Counted from the stretch's first letter, positions 43,610-53,098 are shown. The stretch is DNA of 64,000 nt from Mesorhizobium japonicum MAFF 303099 (GCF_000009625.1 NC_002678.2:5364001-5428000); one strand, 5' to 3'. The notes: generated by a model not told the origin, from the sequence alone. Numbers and translations are program-made.

Positions 43610-43993
43610 ATGCACAGCTATCCAGGACCGCCGCGATCCGGCACACAGCCGCTGCCAATGGCGGAAAATGGCCAGAAGGTGGTTCTTACCGCCGTGTCAC
43701 TTCAGGCGCACGCCTTCAAGGCGATGATGCGCTATCAGGTCGAAACGCTTACCTTTCTGAGGCATCGTTGCGAGCAGGATATCAAGCTGGCGGACGATCT
43801 CATCGGCGGCCCTGAATTCAATGATGCCTTCGAGGTCGTCTCCACCTTCCTGGAGAATGCGGTCTCGGAATATGTCACCGAAGCCGGCAAGGTTGCGACA
43901 CTGACGTCCAAGCTTGCTTCGGAAGCGGCCGGGCTGGTGCGCAAGGAAGCCAGAACCGCGATTGAAGACATAGCGGCGAAGACAGTCGCTTGA
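43610..43993 (+). CDS. Phasin-family protein
   Basis: 127 aa from the ATG at 43610 (MHSYPGPPRSGTQPLPMAEN). The central and C-terminal parts are long amphipathic helices: AFKAMMRYQVETLTFLRHRC, DAFEVVSTFLENAVSEYVTE, LTSKLASEAAGLVRKEARTA. This fits the phasin family, proteins that coat polyhydroxyalkanoate granules. PHA is made when carbon is plentiful and oxygen short, and a perfect FixK box lies 56 bases upstream. The assignment rests on pattern and size; a PHA-independent role is possible. Confidence 0.78.
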   Translation: MHSYPGPPRSGTQPLPMAENGQKVVLTAVSLQAHAFKAMMRYQVETLTFLRHRCEQDIKLADDLIGGPEFNDAFEVVSTFLENAVSEYVTEAGKVATLTSKLASEAAGLVRKEARTAIEDIAAKTVA

Positions 43994-44017
43994 TCGGAAA
44001 CGCGGAGGCTTGCAGCC

Positions 44018-44371
44018 ATGAACACCCGTATGGACAATGGCAGCCGCAGATATAACGCGCGGCTTTCAGTGTTGGCGGCGGTTTTGCTTGGCTGCGCACC
44101 GCCAGCCTTGGCAAATAGCACGGTCGAACGCGGCAAGGCATTGGTTGAGTTGAATTGCTCCGGTTGCCACGCCGTCGGCAGAACCGACAAGAGCAGCCAT
44201 CCGGATGCGCCCGCCTTTCGCACCTTGTCGAAGCGCTATCCGATCGCGGACCTCGAGGAAGCTCTCGCGGAAGGCATCTCGACAGGACATCCAGACATGC
44301 CTGAGTGGGTCGCGAGCCCTGATCAGATCGAGGCGATCATCGCCTATATCAGCAGCCTGCAGCAACCGTGA
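44018..44371 (+). CDS. Small exported cytochrome c
   Basis: 117 aa. A signal peptide (ARLSVLAAVLLGCAPPALAN) is followed by one heme motif CSGCH (Cys47, Cys50, His51). Likely axial ligands and fold markers are APAFRTLSKRYPIADLEEAL and STGHPDMPEWVASPDQIEAI, the Met in PDMPEW being the candidate sixth ligand. It is a class I cytochrome c of the periplasm, probably an electron carrier. It follows the phasin gene by 24 bases with CGCGGAGG ahead and is probably co-expressed from the FixK-type promoter. Confidence 0.9.
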   Translation: MNTRMDNGSRRYNARLSVLAAVLLGCAPPALANSTVERGKALVELNCSGCHAVGRTDKSSHPDAPAFRTLSKRYPIADLEEALAEGISTGHPDMPEWVASPDQIEAIIAYISSLQQP

Positions 44372-44466
44372 TCGAGGCACCTGCAGAGTAGGCACAGCTG
44401 GGGCGAGTCCGATCAGGAGCGCCAAGAACGACCTCATGCCGGCGGCTATCGGGGCGATTCCAGAAA

Positions 44467-44480
44467 ATGATGCAGATCAA
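44467..44480. promoter_or_regulatory. Near-match FixK box ATGATGCAGATCAA
   Basis: One mismatch (ATGAT for TTGAT) to the box. It ends 34 bases before the small gene at 44515. Confidence 0.45.
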
Positions 44481-44514
44481 AGCGTGGCCCATCGTTTGCC
44501 GGCATCTTGATGCG

Positions 44515-44736
44515 ATGTGGAAGCCAATCCTAAACGCTCCGTTTGGTCGCGATCTCGAACTTGCCGTCCTTGACGAGGACGGCGTGCACGCGCTTGTATT
44601 TCCCTGCCGAAGGGTGGGGGAGGGTTGGAAGAACGTAGCCACTGGCGCGCGTGTCGATATCCGACCGACCCATTGGCGCGATTGGGCGATGGAGAGAACG
44701 CTCAACGACGACGACGGACTTCAGCCTGGCCGATAA
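44515..44736 (+). CDS. Small conserved-looking hypothetical protein
   Basis: 73 aa from the ATG at 44515 (MWKPILNAPFGRDLELAVLD); the open frame extends upstream over a FixK-like box. The motif (W-x-P-I-x-x-A-P-F-x-x-D-L-E-L-A-V, then FPCRRVGEGWKN and DIRPTHWRDW) looks like a small soluble rhizobial family of unknown function. No signal peptide or membrane helix. It converges on fixJ with only two bases between the stops. Confidence 0.65.
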   Translation: MWKPILNAPFGRDLELAVLDEDGVHALVFPCRRVGEGWKNVATGARVDIRPTHWRDWAMERTLNDDDGLQPGR

Positions 44737-44738
44737 GT

Positions 44739-45353
44739 CTAGGATTTGGACTCCACGATAAGCGCCATGCGCACGAGGTGTGACAGGCTGCCTGCTGCCA
44801 TCTTGCTCATGACATTGGCCCGGTGGATTTCGACGGTGCGCGGGCTGATGCCCAGATCATAGGCGATCGTCTTGTTCGGCAGGCCAGACACGAGCCCATC
44901 CAGCACCTGCCGCTCGCGTTCCGACAAGGTGGACAGACGATCGCGGATATCCGCGGACTGGGGATGCGCCGCATGTGCCTGGTTGCGGTTGGCCAATGCG
45001 GAACGGATCGCTTCGATCAGCATCTCGTCATCGAACGGCTTCTCGATGAAATCGGCGGCTCCCTCCTTCATCGCCTGGACGGCGAGGGCCACATCGGCAT
45101 GGCCTGTCATGACAATAACCGGAATCGTATGGCCGCTGGCTCTGAGCTGCCGCAGGAACTCGATACCGTCTATGCCCGGCATGCGTACGTCGGTGACGAT
45201 GCAGCCCTCGAGCTTGCCCGTCGCTGTCGATAGAAAAGCCGTCGCCGATTCGTACAAGCGCACCGCAAAATCCGCTGTCGCCAGAAGAAAACCGAGTGAC
45301 TTGCGAACGTCCACGTCGTCGTCGACCACGTGCACCAGATCACTGCCGTCCAT
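44739..45353 (-). CDS. fixJ: Two-component response regulator FixJ
   Basis: 204 aa from the ATG at 45353, which lies inside the end of fixL (14-base overlap). The receiver has [14 protein letters not shown], the phospho-acceptor Asp55 in [24 protein letters not shown] and EKPFDDE (Lys). The C-terminal LuxR-type helix-turn-helix ([38 protein letters not shown]) matches FixJ. Phosphorylated by FixL at low oxygen, it activates fixK and, in symbionts, nifA. A likely target site lies upstream of the FixK gene at 25214. Confidence 0.93.
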   Translation of the reverse strand: MDGSDLVHVVDDDVDVRKSLGFLLATADFAVRLYESATAFLSTATGKLEGCIVTDVRMPGIDGIEFLRQLRASGHTIPVIVMTGHADVALAVQAMKEGAADFIEKPFDDEMLIEAIRSALANRNQAHAAHPQSADIRDRLSTLSERERQVLDGLVSGLPNKTIAYDLGISPRTVEIHRANVMSKMAAGSLSHLVRMALIVESKS

Positions 45354-46938
45354 TTGCGACCTCTTCCTTCTCCACGACGCGCAAGGTGAACCGGAAAGCC
45401 GTCCCGCCGGCCGGGATTGCCTCGGCCCATATGTGACCGCCATGCGATTCAACGATGGTACGGCAAATCGAAAGCCCGACACCCATGCCGTGCTTCTTGG
45501 TGGTCACAAATGGCTGGAAGAGTTGCGCCGAGACCTCCGGGGCAAGGCCTGGGCCGGTATCGATCACGCTCACCTCGGCCATTCCATCATCACGGGCGAC
45601 AGTTGTGACCTTCAATTCGCGGCGAGGCGAGCCTTGCATTGCCTCTACCGCATTGCGCATCAGATTGAGCAGAACCTGCTGGATCTGGATGCGATCGGTC
45701 AAGACCAGTTCGGCGGCAGGGTCAAGCTTGTAGCTGACAAGGAGATTTATCTCCCTCGCGCCGACCAGGGCCAGGGATGCGGCCTCCTCGATGAGAACCG
45801 GCAATCGTTCGACCTGGCGCTCGCTTTCGCCCCTGGCCACAAAATCCCTCAGATGACGGATGACGTCGCCTGCTCGCAATGCCTGCTCAGCTGCCCTTTC
45901 GACAGCATCCCGAAGCATAGGCGCATTCTCGTCCTGGCTTTTCTCGAGCAGTCGACGACTGCCTTTGAGGTAGTTCGTGATCGCCGTCAGTGGCTGGTTG
46001 ATCTCATGAGCAAGCGTCGAAGCCATTTCGCCGAGTGCTGTAAACCGCGCCATGTGCAGCAGTTCCTGCTGCTGCTCCTGGATTCTTGCTTCTGCCCGGT
46101 GGCGTTCGGTGAGGTCCCGGCAGAAGCCGGTAAAGAAACGTCCCGTTCCCGGGTGCATCTCGCCGACGGAAAGCTCCATCGGGAATGTCGTGCCATCCTT
46201 GCGCGCGCCGGTAACGGTGCGGCCGAGCCCGATGATCCGGCGCTCTCCCGTCGTCAGATAGCGAAGCAGATAGGCATCATGCTCGTCGCGGTAGGGCGAG
46301 GGCATCAGCATTTTCACGTTTTGACCAATGACCTCGCTTGACTGATAGCCGAACAGCGTTTCGGCAGCGGTGCTGAAGGACTGGATCCGGCCCTGTTCGT
46401 CAATGACGACCATTGCGTCCGGCACTGTTGCCAGGATGGATCGCAAATGGTCCTCGCGCAGCCGAAGTGCGGCGTTTGCAAATGAGAGTTCGCTGACATC
46501 CGTGCCTTCAATGAAGATCGCGGTGATACGGCCATCGTCAGCCTTGATCGGCTGATAGACAAAATCAAGGATGCGCTCTTCGACAGGGCCGTCGGTTGTG
46601 TTGCGAAGGCCAACCTTCACCCCGTGGCCCCTATAGGGCTCGCCGGTCGTGTACACTTGGTCCAGATGGTCGAAAAACTCATGTCCTTCGAGCTCGGGAA
46701 AGGCATCACGCACGGGCTTTCCAATCACTTGCCTGTTGCCGATCAGTTGCTGGTAGGCGGCATTGGTCAGTTCGAAAACGTGACCTGGCTCGCGCATGAG
46801 CGCTATAAATCCCGGAGCCTGATCGAACATTCGCGACAGCAATGATTTGAGTGTTGTCCCGCCGGGCGACAAACTGAGCGCTTCGTCTTTGATCACCTGA
46901 AATTCCCCGGTTCGAGACGCTACCGGGCTACCTATCAT
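45340..46938 (-). CDS. fixL: Oxygen-sensing sensor histidine kinase FixL
   Basis: 532 aa from the ATG at 46938; longer starts would run over the promoter of the divergent Usp gene. Two PAS domains are seen. The second is the heme PAS of Fix[21 protein letters not shown], then [20 protein letters not shown] and [19 protein letters not shown]. The His of EHDAY (about residue 220) is the expected heme ligand and the Arg in GLGR matches the O2-sensing arginine. The kinase part has the H-box [20 protein letters not shown] and the ATP-binding [10 protein letters not shown]. No membrane helices are evident, as in Bradyrhizobium FixL and unlike that of Sinorhizobium. It forms an operon with fixJ. Confidence 0.92.
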   Translation of the reverse strand: MIGSPVASRTGEFQVIKDEALSLSPGGTTLKSLLSRMFDQAPGFIALMREPGHVFELTNAAYQQLIGNRQVIGKPVRDAFPELEGHEFFDHLDQVYTTGEPYRGHGVKVGLRNTTDGPVEERILDFVYQPIKADDGRITAIFIEGTDVSELSFANAALRLREDHLRSILATVPDAMVVIDEQGRIQSFSTAAETLFGYQSSEVIGQNVKMLMPSPYRDEHDAYLLRYLTTGERRIIGLGRTVTGARKDGTTFPMELSVGEMHPGTGRFFTGFCRDLTERHRAEARIQEQQQELLHMARFTALGEMASTLAHEINQPLTAITNYLKGSRRLLEKSQDENAPMLRDAVERAAEQALRAGDVIRHLRDFVARGESERQVERLPVLIEEAASLALVGAREINLLVSYKLDPAAELVLTDRIQIQQVLLNLMRNAVEAMQGSPRRELKVTTVARDDGMAEVSVIDTGPGLAPEVSAQLFQPFVTTKKHGMGVGLSICRTIVESHGGHIWAEAIPAGGTAFRFTLRVVEKEEVANGRQ

Positions 46939-47002
46939 TTCTCGCCGCACACGCAAAACGGATCGAGCCGACGTTTTCGTGCGCAGACGCAGTTGGCGAT
47001 CT

Positions 47003-47016
47003 TTGACGCGCATCAA
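47003..47016. promoter_or_regulatory. FixK-type box TTGACGCGCATCAA
   Basis: Fits TTG(A/C)-N6-(T/G)CAA. It lies between divergent fixL and the Usp gene, 63 bases before the latter's start and 64 before fixL. Confidence 0.58.
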
Positions 47017-47079
47017 GGCATTGGACGCTGGCGAATGCAATTCATCACGCATTCCATCGTTCAGCGAAAGGCGCCCGCG

Positions 47080-47889
47080 ATGTCTTACAAGTCAATCATC
47101 GTCAACCTCGCCATCGATGCGCCTCCTGCACCTATTGTAAGGGTGGGGGTCGAACTCGCGGAACGGTTTGGGGCCCGTCTCATCGGTCTGGCGGCTGCGG
47201 ACGTCCCTCCGCTGGTCGCGACTGGCCAGGGCATGGTCTACGAAGGCGAAATCATGCAGATCCAGCGAACTGAAATCGAAAAGCGGCTTGCCGAACTGCG
47301 TGCCGAGTTCGAGAGGCTGGTTCCGGCTTCGATCTTTAGCGAATGGGGGCAAGCTGTTTGCAGCCCGACCCGCTTCCTCAGCGTTTCGGCCAGAGCAGCC
47401 GACCTTATCGTTACCGGCCAGGCAGGAGACAATGTCTTTCGCGCCGTGGATGTCGGCAGTCTGACACTGGGCGCCGGGCGCCCGGTTCTGGTCGCCGCAA
47501 CCAACGTCGAGCACGTCCTTGCCAAAACTGTTCTCGTAGCGTGGAAGGACACCAGGGAGGCTCGGCGAGCGATGGCTGACGCATTGCCTTTCCTGGCCAA
47601 AGCCAGCGAAGTCGTGATTGCCACGATTGACACCGAGCGCGGCGAAAGCATTCGCGACAGCCTCGCCGATGTCGCGGTCTTTCTCGAGCACCATGGCATC
47701 AAGGCGCGAACCGAGCTGATCGCCGGTGAGGCTGATGGCGACCGGTTGCTGACATTCGCACGCTCGATGCATGCCGACCTCATCGTCTCGGGCGCTTATG
47801 GCCATAGCCGCTTGCGGGAATGGGCGTTCGGTGGCGTTACCCGCACGCTGATCGAAGAGAGGGGCATCAACCGCTTCATGTCGTACTGA
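47080..47889 (+). CDS. Universal stress protein, two Usp domains
   Basis: 269 aa from the ATG at 47080 ([20 protein letters not shown]), with CGAAAGG ahead. The first Usp domain has an altered loop; the second ends with [20 protein letters not shown], the full ATP-binding pattern. Its stop overlaps the start of the magnesium-type ATPase gene (TGATG), so the two are translated together. It is related to the Usp at 39467 and to the deleted one at 18160, and probably supports survival at low energy. Confidence 0.92.
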   Translation: MSYKSIIVNLAIDAPPAPIVRVGVELAERFGARLIGLAAADVPPLVATGQGMVYEGEIMQIQRTEIEKRLAELRAEFERLVPASIFSEWGQAVCSPTRFLSVSARAADLIVTGQAGDNVFRAVDVGSLTLGAGRPVLVAATNVEHVLAKTVLVAWKDTREARRAMADALPFLAKASEVVIATIDTERGESIRDSLADVAVFLEHHGIKARTELIAGEADGDRLLTFARSMHADLIVSGAYGHSRLREWAFGGVTRTLIEERGINRFMSY

Positions 47890-50510
47890 TGATAGGCGAA
47901 GCCGGCCAGCAATCCGTCTCGCCACAGGACGGTGCCTATTGGTCGATCGAGACCAATGACCTCCTGCTACGCCTTGACACCTCAGTCTCGGGGCTTGCTT
48001 CGTCCGAAGCGGCATCAAGGCTCGCAAAATTCGGCCGAAACACACTCGCGTCGACGTCAAGCGCGTCGGCCTTGGCAGTGTTTGCCCGCCAGTTCCGCAG
48101 CCCGCTGGTCCTGATCCTCATTTTCGCAGCCTGCGTATCAGCCTTCGTCGGAGATGGCCAGGAGGCTGCGATCATCGGCGCGATCGTGCTGGCAAGCTGT
48201 GTCCTGAGCTTCACCCAGGAGTACGGCGCGTCGCGGGCGACCGAAGCACTGAAACAGCGTATTTCGCGCAAGGCTATTGTGTTGCGCGACGGCGCCGAGT
48301 GCTCGGTCGCCGCCGAAGAGATCGTACCGGGCGACGTGATCCGGCTTTCGGCCGGAAACCTCATCCCTGCCGACGGTATCATTCTGGATGCGCGCGATTT
48401 CAATGTGAGCGAGGCCGTGCTGACCGGCGAAACCTTTCCCGCCGTGAAGACACCGGGACGATCGGCGCCGGATGCCGCGCTCACACTGCGCACCAACGCG
48501 GTCTTTACGGGAACATCCGTCCGTAGCGGCACCGCAACCGTGCTTGCAGCGGCAACCGGCACCCGCACGGAATTTGCGTCGATCGCCGCGGCCCTGGAGC
48601 GACAAATCCCCGAAACAGGGTTTGCCCGGGGCATCCGGCTGTTCGGCTATCTGATGACCGAGATCATGCTGGCGATCGTCATCCTGGTGTTCTTCGCCAA
48701 CCTGCTGCTGCATCGACCGCTGATTGAGTCGCTGCTGTTTTCGCTGGCACTGGCGGTTGGTCTTACGCCCGAACTTCTCCCGGCCATCATCAGCGTGACG
48801 CTGGCTCGAGGGGCTCGCGCGATGGCTGCCAATGGCGTCATCGTGCGCCGTCTTGATGCCATCGAGAATCTGGGCAGCATGGATCTGCTGTGCACCGACA
48901 AGACGGGGACGCTGACGGAAGGCGTCATCCACCTCGATGGATGGCTCGATGTTGATGGCAATCCGTCGACCGATGTTCTGCTCTGGGCACGTCTCAACGC
49001 GACCCTGCAGACCGGCCTGAAGAACCCGCTGGACGAAGCAATCGCCGGCGTCCCGGGCGAGGGCGCATCATTGGCGGCCTTCACGAAAGTCGACGAAATC
49101 CCCTACGATTTCATTCGCAAGCGGCTTTCCGTTGTGGTGCGGCCCAAGGACGCCCAGGATCTTCTGATTACCAAAGGCGCCGTACAAAATGTCCTAGAAA
49201 CCTGCAGCTTTGTGCGCACAGCCAAGGGGCTGGAACCTCTCAATGAAATGCACCGGGCGGCAATCGACGAAAAATTCCGACGCTGGAGCGCGGACGGCTT
49301 CCGCGTCCTGGGCCTGGCAATCCGTCGGTTTGAGAGCCAGAAAACGTTCAGCAGGAAAGACGAGATCGATCTCACCTTCGCGGGCTTCCTGCTTTTCCTC
49401 GACCCGCCAAAGAAAGGCGTCAAGGAGACGCTTGCCGAACTCGCCCAGCGCGGCATCGCGGTAAAGGTCATTTCTGGCGACAACCGTTACGTTGCCGCGC
49501 ATCTCGCCCAGGCGATCGGCTTGCGCGCCGACAGGATCATGACCGGCGAGGAGCTTTCGAAATTGACGAAGAGCGCGCTCTTCGCAGGCGTGCAGCACAC
49601 CGACCTGTTCGTCGAGATCGACCCCAACCAGAAGGAGCGCATCGTTCAGGCTTTGCGGAGCAGGGGCCGTGTCGTTGGTTACCTGGGCGACGGTATCAAT
49701 GATGCGCCTGCCCTTCATGAGGCAGACATAGGCATCTCGGTCGACAGCGCTGTCGATGTCGCGCGCGAGGCGGCCGATATCATCCTTCTCAAGCAGGATC
49801 TCGGCGTGCTGGTGCGCGGCGTCGACGATGGCCGCAAGACCTTCGCGAACACGATGAAGTACATTTCCATCACCACCAGCGCCAATTTCGGCAATATGAT
49901 CAGCATGGCTGTCGCCTCGCTGTTCCTGCCTTTCCTGCCGCTTCTGGCCAAGCAGATCCTGCTCAACAATTTCCTTTCTGATGTTCCTTCACTCGCCATT
50001 GCAAGCGACAACGTCGATCCCGACCAACTGCGCCGGCCTCGCCACTGGGATATCCGTTTTGTGCGGCGGTTCATGATCAGCTTTGGCCTGGTCAGTTCAC
50101 TTTTCGACTTCGCGACCTTTGCATTCCTTCTGTTCTTTGCGCGCGCCACGGAGGCCGCCTTCCAGACCGCGTGGTTTGTCGAGTCGTTGCTGACGGAGCT
50201 TGCCATCGTGCTCATTGTGCGCACGCACAGGGCTTTCTGGGCGAGCCGTCCAAGCCCGTTGCTTGCCTGGCTTACATTGGCTGTCGGGATTGTCGCGATC
50301 ATGATCCCCTATCTGCCGTTTGCTGCCTGGTTCGGCTTCGTGCCCTTGCCTCTGCCCGTACTTGTCGGGCTTGTCGCAATTACCGCGCTCTATCTACTCG
50401 CCTCGGAGGCGACCAAGCGCTGGTTCTTCGGACAAGAGAGCCGGGCCCGCAAGAAGAAGTTGCTTGCCGGCCAGCGGTCCTTTCTCGATCGCCTCGTGGC
50501 CAAGGTTTAG
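47889..50510 (+). CDS. mgtA: Magnesium-translocating P-type ATPase (MgtA/MgtB type)
   Basis: 873 aa from the ATG at 47889 (TGATG overlap). Motifs: N-terminal SPLVLILIFAACVSAFVGDG (first helices of P3B pumps), TGETFPAVKTPG, DKTGTLTEG, and the hinge GYLGDGINDAPALHEADIGI. The C-terminal six helices include the family block ISITTSANFGNMISMAVASL and LLNNFLSDVPSLAIASDNVD. It imports Mg2+ (and possibly Ni2+) using ATP. Coupling to a Usp gene suggests that magnesium uptake and ATP balance are adjusted under stress; the FixK-type box at 47003 would put both genes under low-oxygen control. Confidence 0.9.
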   Translation: MIGEAGQQSVSPQDGAYWSIETNDLLLRLDTSVSGLASSEAASRLAKFGRNTLASTSSASALAVFARQFRSPLVLILIFAACVSAFVGDGQEAAIIGAIVLASCVLSFTQEYGASRATEALKQRISRKAIVLRDGAECSVAAEEIVPGDVIRLSAGNLIPADGIILDARDFNVSEAVLTGETFPAVKTPGRSAPDAALTLRTNAVFTGTSVRSGTATVLAAATGTRTEFASIAAALERQIPETGFARGIRLFGYLMTEIMLAIVILVFFANLLLHRPLIESLLFSLALAVGLTPELLPAIISVTLARGARAMAANGVIVRRLDAIENLGSMDLLCTDKTGTLTEGVIHLDGWLDVDGNPSTDVLLWARLNATLQTGLKNPLDEAIAGVPGEGASLAAFTKVDEIPYDFIRKRLSVVVRPKDAQDLLITKGAVQNVLETCSFVRTAKGLEPLNEMHRAAIDEKFRRWSADGFRVLGLAIRRFESQKTFSRKDEIDLTFAGFLLFLDPPKKGVKETLAELAQRGIAVKVISGDNRYVAAHLAQAIGLRADRIMTGEELSKLTKSALFAGVQHTDLFVEIDPNQKERIVQALRSRGRVVGYLGDGINDAPALHEADIGISVDSAVDVAREAADIILLKQDLGVLVRGVDDGRKTFANTMKYISITTSANFGNMISMAVASLFLPFLPLLAKQILLNNFLSDVPSLAIASDNVDPDQLRRPRHWDIRFVRRFMISFGLVSSLFDFATFAFLLFFARATEAAFQTAWFVESLLTELAIVLIVRTHRAFWASRPSPLLAWLTLAVGIVAIMIPYLPFAAWFGFVPLPLPVLVGLVAITALYLLASEATKRWFFGQESRARKKKLLAGQRSFLDRLVAKV

Positions 50511-50560
50511 CGCGCCATGCTCCCTGTCTGGGGCTCAGAGATCGGCAACAATGCCGCCTG

Positions 50561-50574
50561 TTGATCGAGATCAA
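50561..50574. promoter_or_regulatory. FixK/FNR box TTGATCGAGATCAA
   Basis: Perfect TTGAT-N4-ATCAA, 52 bases before the DUF6455 gene at 50627. Confidence 0.78.
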
Positions 50575-50626
50575 CGCCGCCCGCCGCCAACATGCCAATG
50601 ATGGCCAGCAGGCAGGAGTGATCACC

Positions 50627-50896
50627 ATGACCTTTCTCGATTACCTGATTTCAGTTGATGCCAGAACCACCTTGATGGACCGCATGATGCGGAAGCTCGG
50701 CGTCGACAGACAATTGAAAGTCGTAGCCGACCATGCCGCCGTCACCAGCCGGGCGGTGGACCGCTGCCGTTCCTGCGGGCACCAGGACGAATGCTCGGTC
50801 TGGCTCGACGAACATCAGCAAGCCGATAACCCGCCAGACTATTGCCGCAACAGCGACCTGATCGCTCGACTGCAGCATGCGGCCGGTCAACGCTAG
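50627..50896 (+). CDS. DUF6455-like small cysteine protein
   Basis: 89 aa from the ATG at 50627 (MTFLDYLISVDARTTLMDRM). A cysteine signature C-x-x-C-x(5)-C (CRSCGHQDECSVWLDEH) and a final PPDYCRNSDLIARL match the DUF6455 family of small alphaproteobacterial proteins. The four cysteines could bind a metal or an Fe-S cluster, but this is not known. No signal peptide, so cytoplasmic. A perfect FixK box lies 52 bases upstream, so it is probably a microaerobic gene. Confidence 0.78.
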   Translation: MTFLDYLISVDARTTLMDRMMRKLGVDRQLKVVADHAAVTSRAVDRCRSCGHQDECSVWLDEHQQADNPPDYCRNSDLIARLQHAAGQR

Positions 50897-50939
50897 CCAT
50901 TCGAGTACTCTGCCTGGACGATATCGTGCTGTCCGTGTT

Positions 50940-50953
50940 TTGACGAGCGTCAA
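50940..50953. promoter_or_regulatory. FixK-type box TTGACGAGCGTCAA
   Basis: A perfect inverted repeat (TTGACG/CGTCAA) fitting the FixK consensus, 52 bases before the LysE-family gene at 51006. Confidence 0.58.
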
Positions 50954-51005
50954 CGCAAGCCAAGTTTTGCAGTTGATAGGTTTACATTCCACGGGACAAG
51001 GCAGC

Positions 51006-51554
51006 TTGGACACTCAATTTTTTCTGGAAGCATTCCTGCTCTTTGTCGCACCAGGGCCAACTAACGCTCTGTTGATGGCGGGGTCGGTCAAGCGGGAGAA
51101 CGCGGTCAGGCTTTTGGCCGCTCAGGCATGCGGATATGGGATCGCATCCGCGTGCTGGTTTTCGCTGCGTCCCTTCGTGTCGCCCGACGCCGTTCAAATA
51201 CTTAGGCTGGTAGCAGCCGGATGGCTCGTCATTCTTGGCCTGCGTCTGACGGCGAGCGCCCGGATCAACGCTGCCAAAAGCGGCAACGCCATTTCTGTTG
51301 TGGCGACCAGTGCACTCAATCCGAAGGCCTTCCTCTATTGCCTGGCTATCGTGCCGATGAACATCGAACCGCGCGCGCTGGGGATCTTCTGGATTGCGCT
51401 TGTGGTGATTACAGCCGCCACTGGATCGGTGTGGCTTTTGCTGGGGCGGCGCTTCTGCGGAGGCAAAACACTGGCAGAAAAAGTTGCGGGCGCGGCGCTT
51501 ATTGCCTTTGCCCTGTTGCTGCTTCGACCAATGATACCCCTGGTCGCGACCTAA
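51006..51554 (+). CDS. LysE-family translocator-like membrane protein
   Basis: 182 aa from the TTG at 51006 with GGGACAAGGCAGC ahead; the open frame upstream has no conserved content. The start FFLEAFLLFVAPGPTNALLM is the LysE/RhtB signature (P-G-P). Further hydrophobic helices are ILRLVAAGWLVILGLRLTAS, ATSALNPKAFLYCLAIVPMN and GIFWIALVVITAATGSVWLL. It exports amino acids or similar metabolites. It is about 20 residues shorter than classical LysE. A FixK-type box precedes it by 52 bases. Confidence 0.8.
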   Translation: MDTQFFLEAFLLFVAPGPTNALLMAGSVKRENAVRLLAAQACGYGIASACWFSLRPFVSPDAVQILRLVAAGWLVILGLRLTASARINAAKSGNAISVVATSALNPKAFLYCLAIVPMNIEPRALGIFWIALVVITAATGSVWLLLGRRFCGGKTLAEKVAGAALIAFALLLLRPMIPLVAT

Positions 51555-51669
51555 GCGCGGCGAAGCCGTGGGCGGGGACTGGCAACTCACCAAGGCGCTG
51601 CGGATCAATGTCGTTCATGTACGCCAATCGGGCGATGACTGCTAATGACGCGACTTTTTTCGACGTCCG

Positions 51670-52368
51670 CTACGAAACAAGGATGACCGAGACAGGATCT
51701 GCGCAGAAGAGATCATCCTTCACAGCTTTGACGCCGGCAACGTTTTCGGCGGCGACTATGGCGGCTTGGCGCTCGCGTTCGTCGAAGATGGCGCCGCTCA
51801 GTGTCACCACACTCTTGTCCACCATCACGTTGATCAAATCGTTGCCAGCCCATTTCTGCTTCGCAAGCTCGGTAGCGATGTTGTGGCGGATCTGTTCGTC
51901 ATCGATGACCGTAGCGGCTCCATCCGGAAGGACGCCGAGCAATGCCCGCAGAAGATCAGAGCGGGTGATGATGCCGACGACTTTCCCGCCTTCGGTGGCC
52001 GGAATGCGTTTGACATGGCGACGCGTCATGAGCTCGACGACTTTCGCGAGCGATGCCGCGGGGGATGCCGTAACGACATCTTGCGACATCACCTCCTCAA
52101 CCCGTCGACCATTGGCGCGGACATATTCGTCGGCGGCCCTTCCGGGGGTGACGAGAAACTCCAGCCAGCGCGAGCGCTTGCGCTCCGTGCCCAGTTCCCC
52201 GCGTCGCAGGAAATCGCCCTCGCTGACGATCCCCACCAGCCTGCCGTCGTTGCGAATGACCGGGAGGCCGCTGACCTTTTTGGAGAGCATCAACCCGGCA
52301 GCCTCGGCGATCGATGCGGACGGGTCTATGCCGACGACTGGCTTGCTCATGATGGCTTCGGCTTGCAT
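51670..52368 (-). CDS. CBS-CBS-BON domain protein
   Basis: 232 aa from the ATG at 52368 (CTCCGGAGAGCGAAC ahead). Two CBS domains: AEAIMSKPVVGIDPSASIAE and SGLPVIRNDGRLVGIVSEGD; then VEEVMSQDVVTASPAASLAK and VKRIPATEGGKVVGIITRSD. A BON domain follows (NVMVDKSVVTLSGAIFDERE). CBS pairs bind adenine nucleotides and sense energy state; BON domains bind membranes or proteins. The partner is unknown. A near-match FixK box 62 bases upstream suggests low-oxygen control. Confidence 0.9.
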   Translation of the reverse strand: MQAEAIMSKPVVGIDPSASIAEAAGLMLSKKVSGLPVIRNDGRLVGIVSEGDFLRRGELGTERKRSRWLEFLVTPGRAADEYVRANGRRVEEVMSQDVVTASPAASLAKVVELMTRRHVKRIPATEGGKVVGIITRSDLLRALLGVLPDGAATVIDDEQIRHNIATELAKQKWAGNDLINVMVDKSVVTLSGAIFDERERQAAIVAAENVAGVKAVKDDLFCADPVSVILVS

Positions 52369-52429
52369 GTTCGCTCTCCGGAGTTTTTCCAACGTCCGGC
52401 TTCTTTAGATTTCACATGCACGAAGCGCC

Positions 52430-52443
52430 TTGATCTAAATCAT
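52430..52443. promoter_or_regulatory. Near-match FixK box TTGATCTAAATCAT
   Basis: One mismatch in the last base of the palindrome; 61 bases before the CBS-BON gene on the minus strand. Confidence 0.45.
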
Positions 52444-52501
52444 TTTTCGGTCGAGGCAAATGGTCCAAAGCTGGAGCCGTGAGTGACGGGGCGCGAACCG
52501 G

Positions 52502-52969
52502 TCAACCCGCGATCGCGGTCTTGGCAACGTTCACCCCATGTTCGTAGACAAGCAGTCCGCCATAGTAGGCCGTCGCAGTGACCAGAAAGGCTCCGCAAAC
52601 TTCGATCAGAGGAATGGCGATGGTCACAGCCCGAAACTCGCGATTCCGTATCCAAAGCGTGAGCCTCACAAGTCCCCAGATCAGAAAAGCAAAGGCAGTG
52701 ATACCTCCGAGGCTTTCATGGATCTCCGCGACATCGCTGCTGAATCCGGCCGCTTCGGCATGATCCAGCGCAAGACCTCCGAAGAACCAGGTCCCCATAG
52801 CGAACATTCCGGCAGCCAGGGCCACAAAAGTAGAGATCGTACCGGCACCCGATCTCCTCGTGACGGCGCTGCCGCCAACGAGCGCCATAAGGTCGATAGC
52901 CACGAGCAGGTAGATCAGAACAATAGGAAAATGAACAAGCATGGGATGGATATGTTGAATGGGGATCAC
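52502..52969 (-). CDS. DUF2231 membrane protein
   Basis: 155 aa from the GTG at 52969, with TCCGGAGAGTTTTC ahead; an in-frame ATG at 53056 adds 29 residues without family character. The DUF2231 signature is HIHPMLVHFPIVLIYLLVAI. Four hydrophobic helices follow (STFVALAAGMFAMGTWFFGG; GGITAFAFLIWGLVRLTLWI; AVTIAIPLIEVCGAFLVTAT), and several His residues could bind heme. DUF2231 proteins are inner-membrane proteins thought to act in electron transfer. It is upstream of the CBS-BON gene on the same strand. Confidence 0.82.
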   Translation of the reverse strand: MIPIQHIHPMLVHFPIVLIYLLVAIDLMALVGGSAVTRRSGAGTISTFVALAAGMFAMGTWFFGGLALDHAEAAGFSSDVAEIHESLGGITAFAFLIWGLVRLTLWIRNREFRAVTIAIPLIEVCGAFLVTATAYYGGLLVYEHGVNVAKTAIAG

Positions 52970-53098
52970 GAAAACTCTCCGGAAATTGGCAAGGGACTTT
53001 GAGGACTTTGATAATTTGCCGGCTTTGCAGCGAGCCTTGGCCCACGACATTGGCAAGCGTTATGTGCTGTGGCGGGCCACGCACAGCGAAGAGATGAC

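Noticed and set aside
44872..46341. Open frame of 489 codons on the plus strand
   Set aside because: Antisense to fixJ and fixL; no domain recognised.
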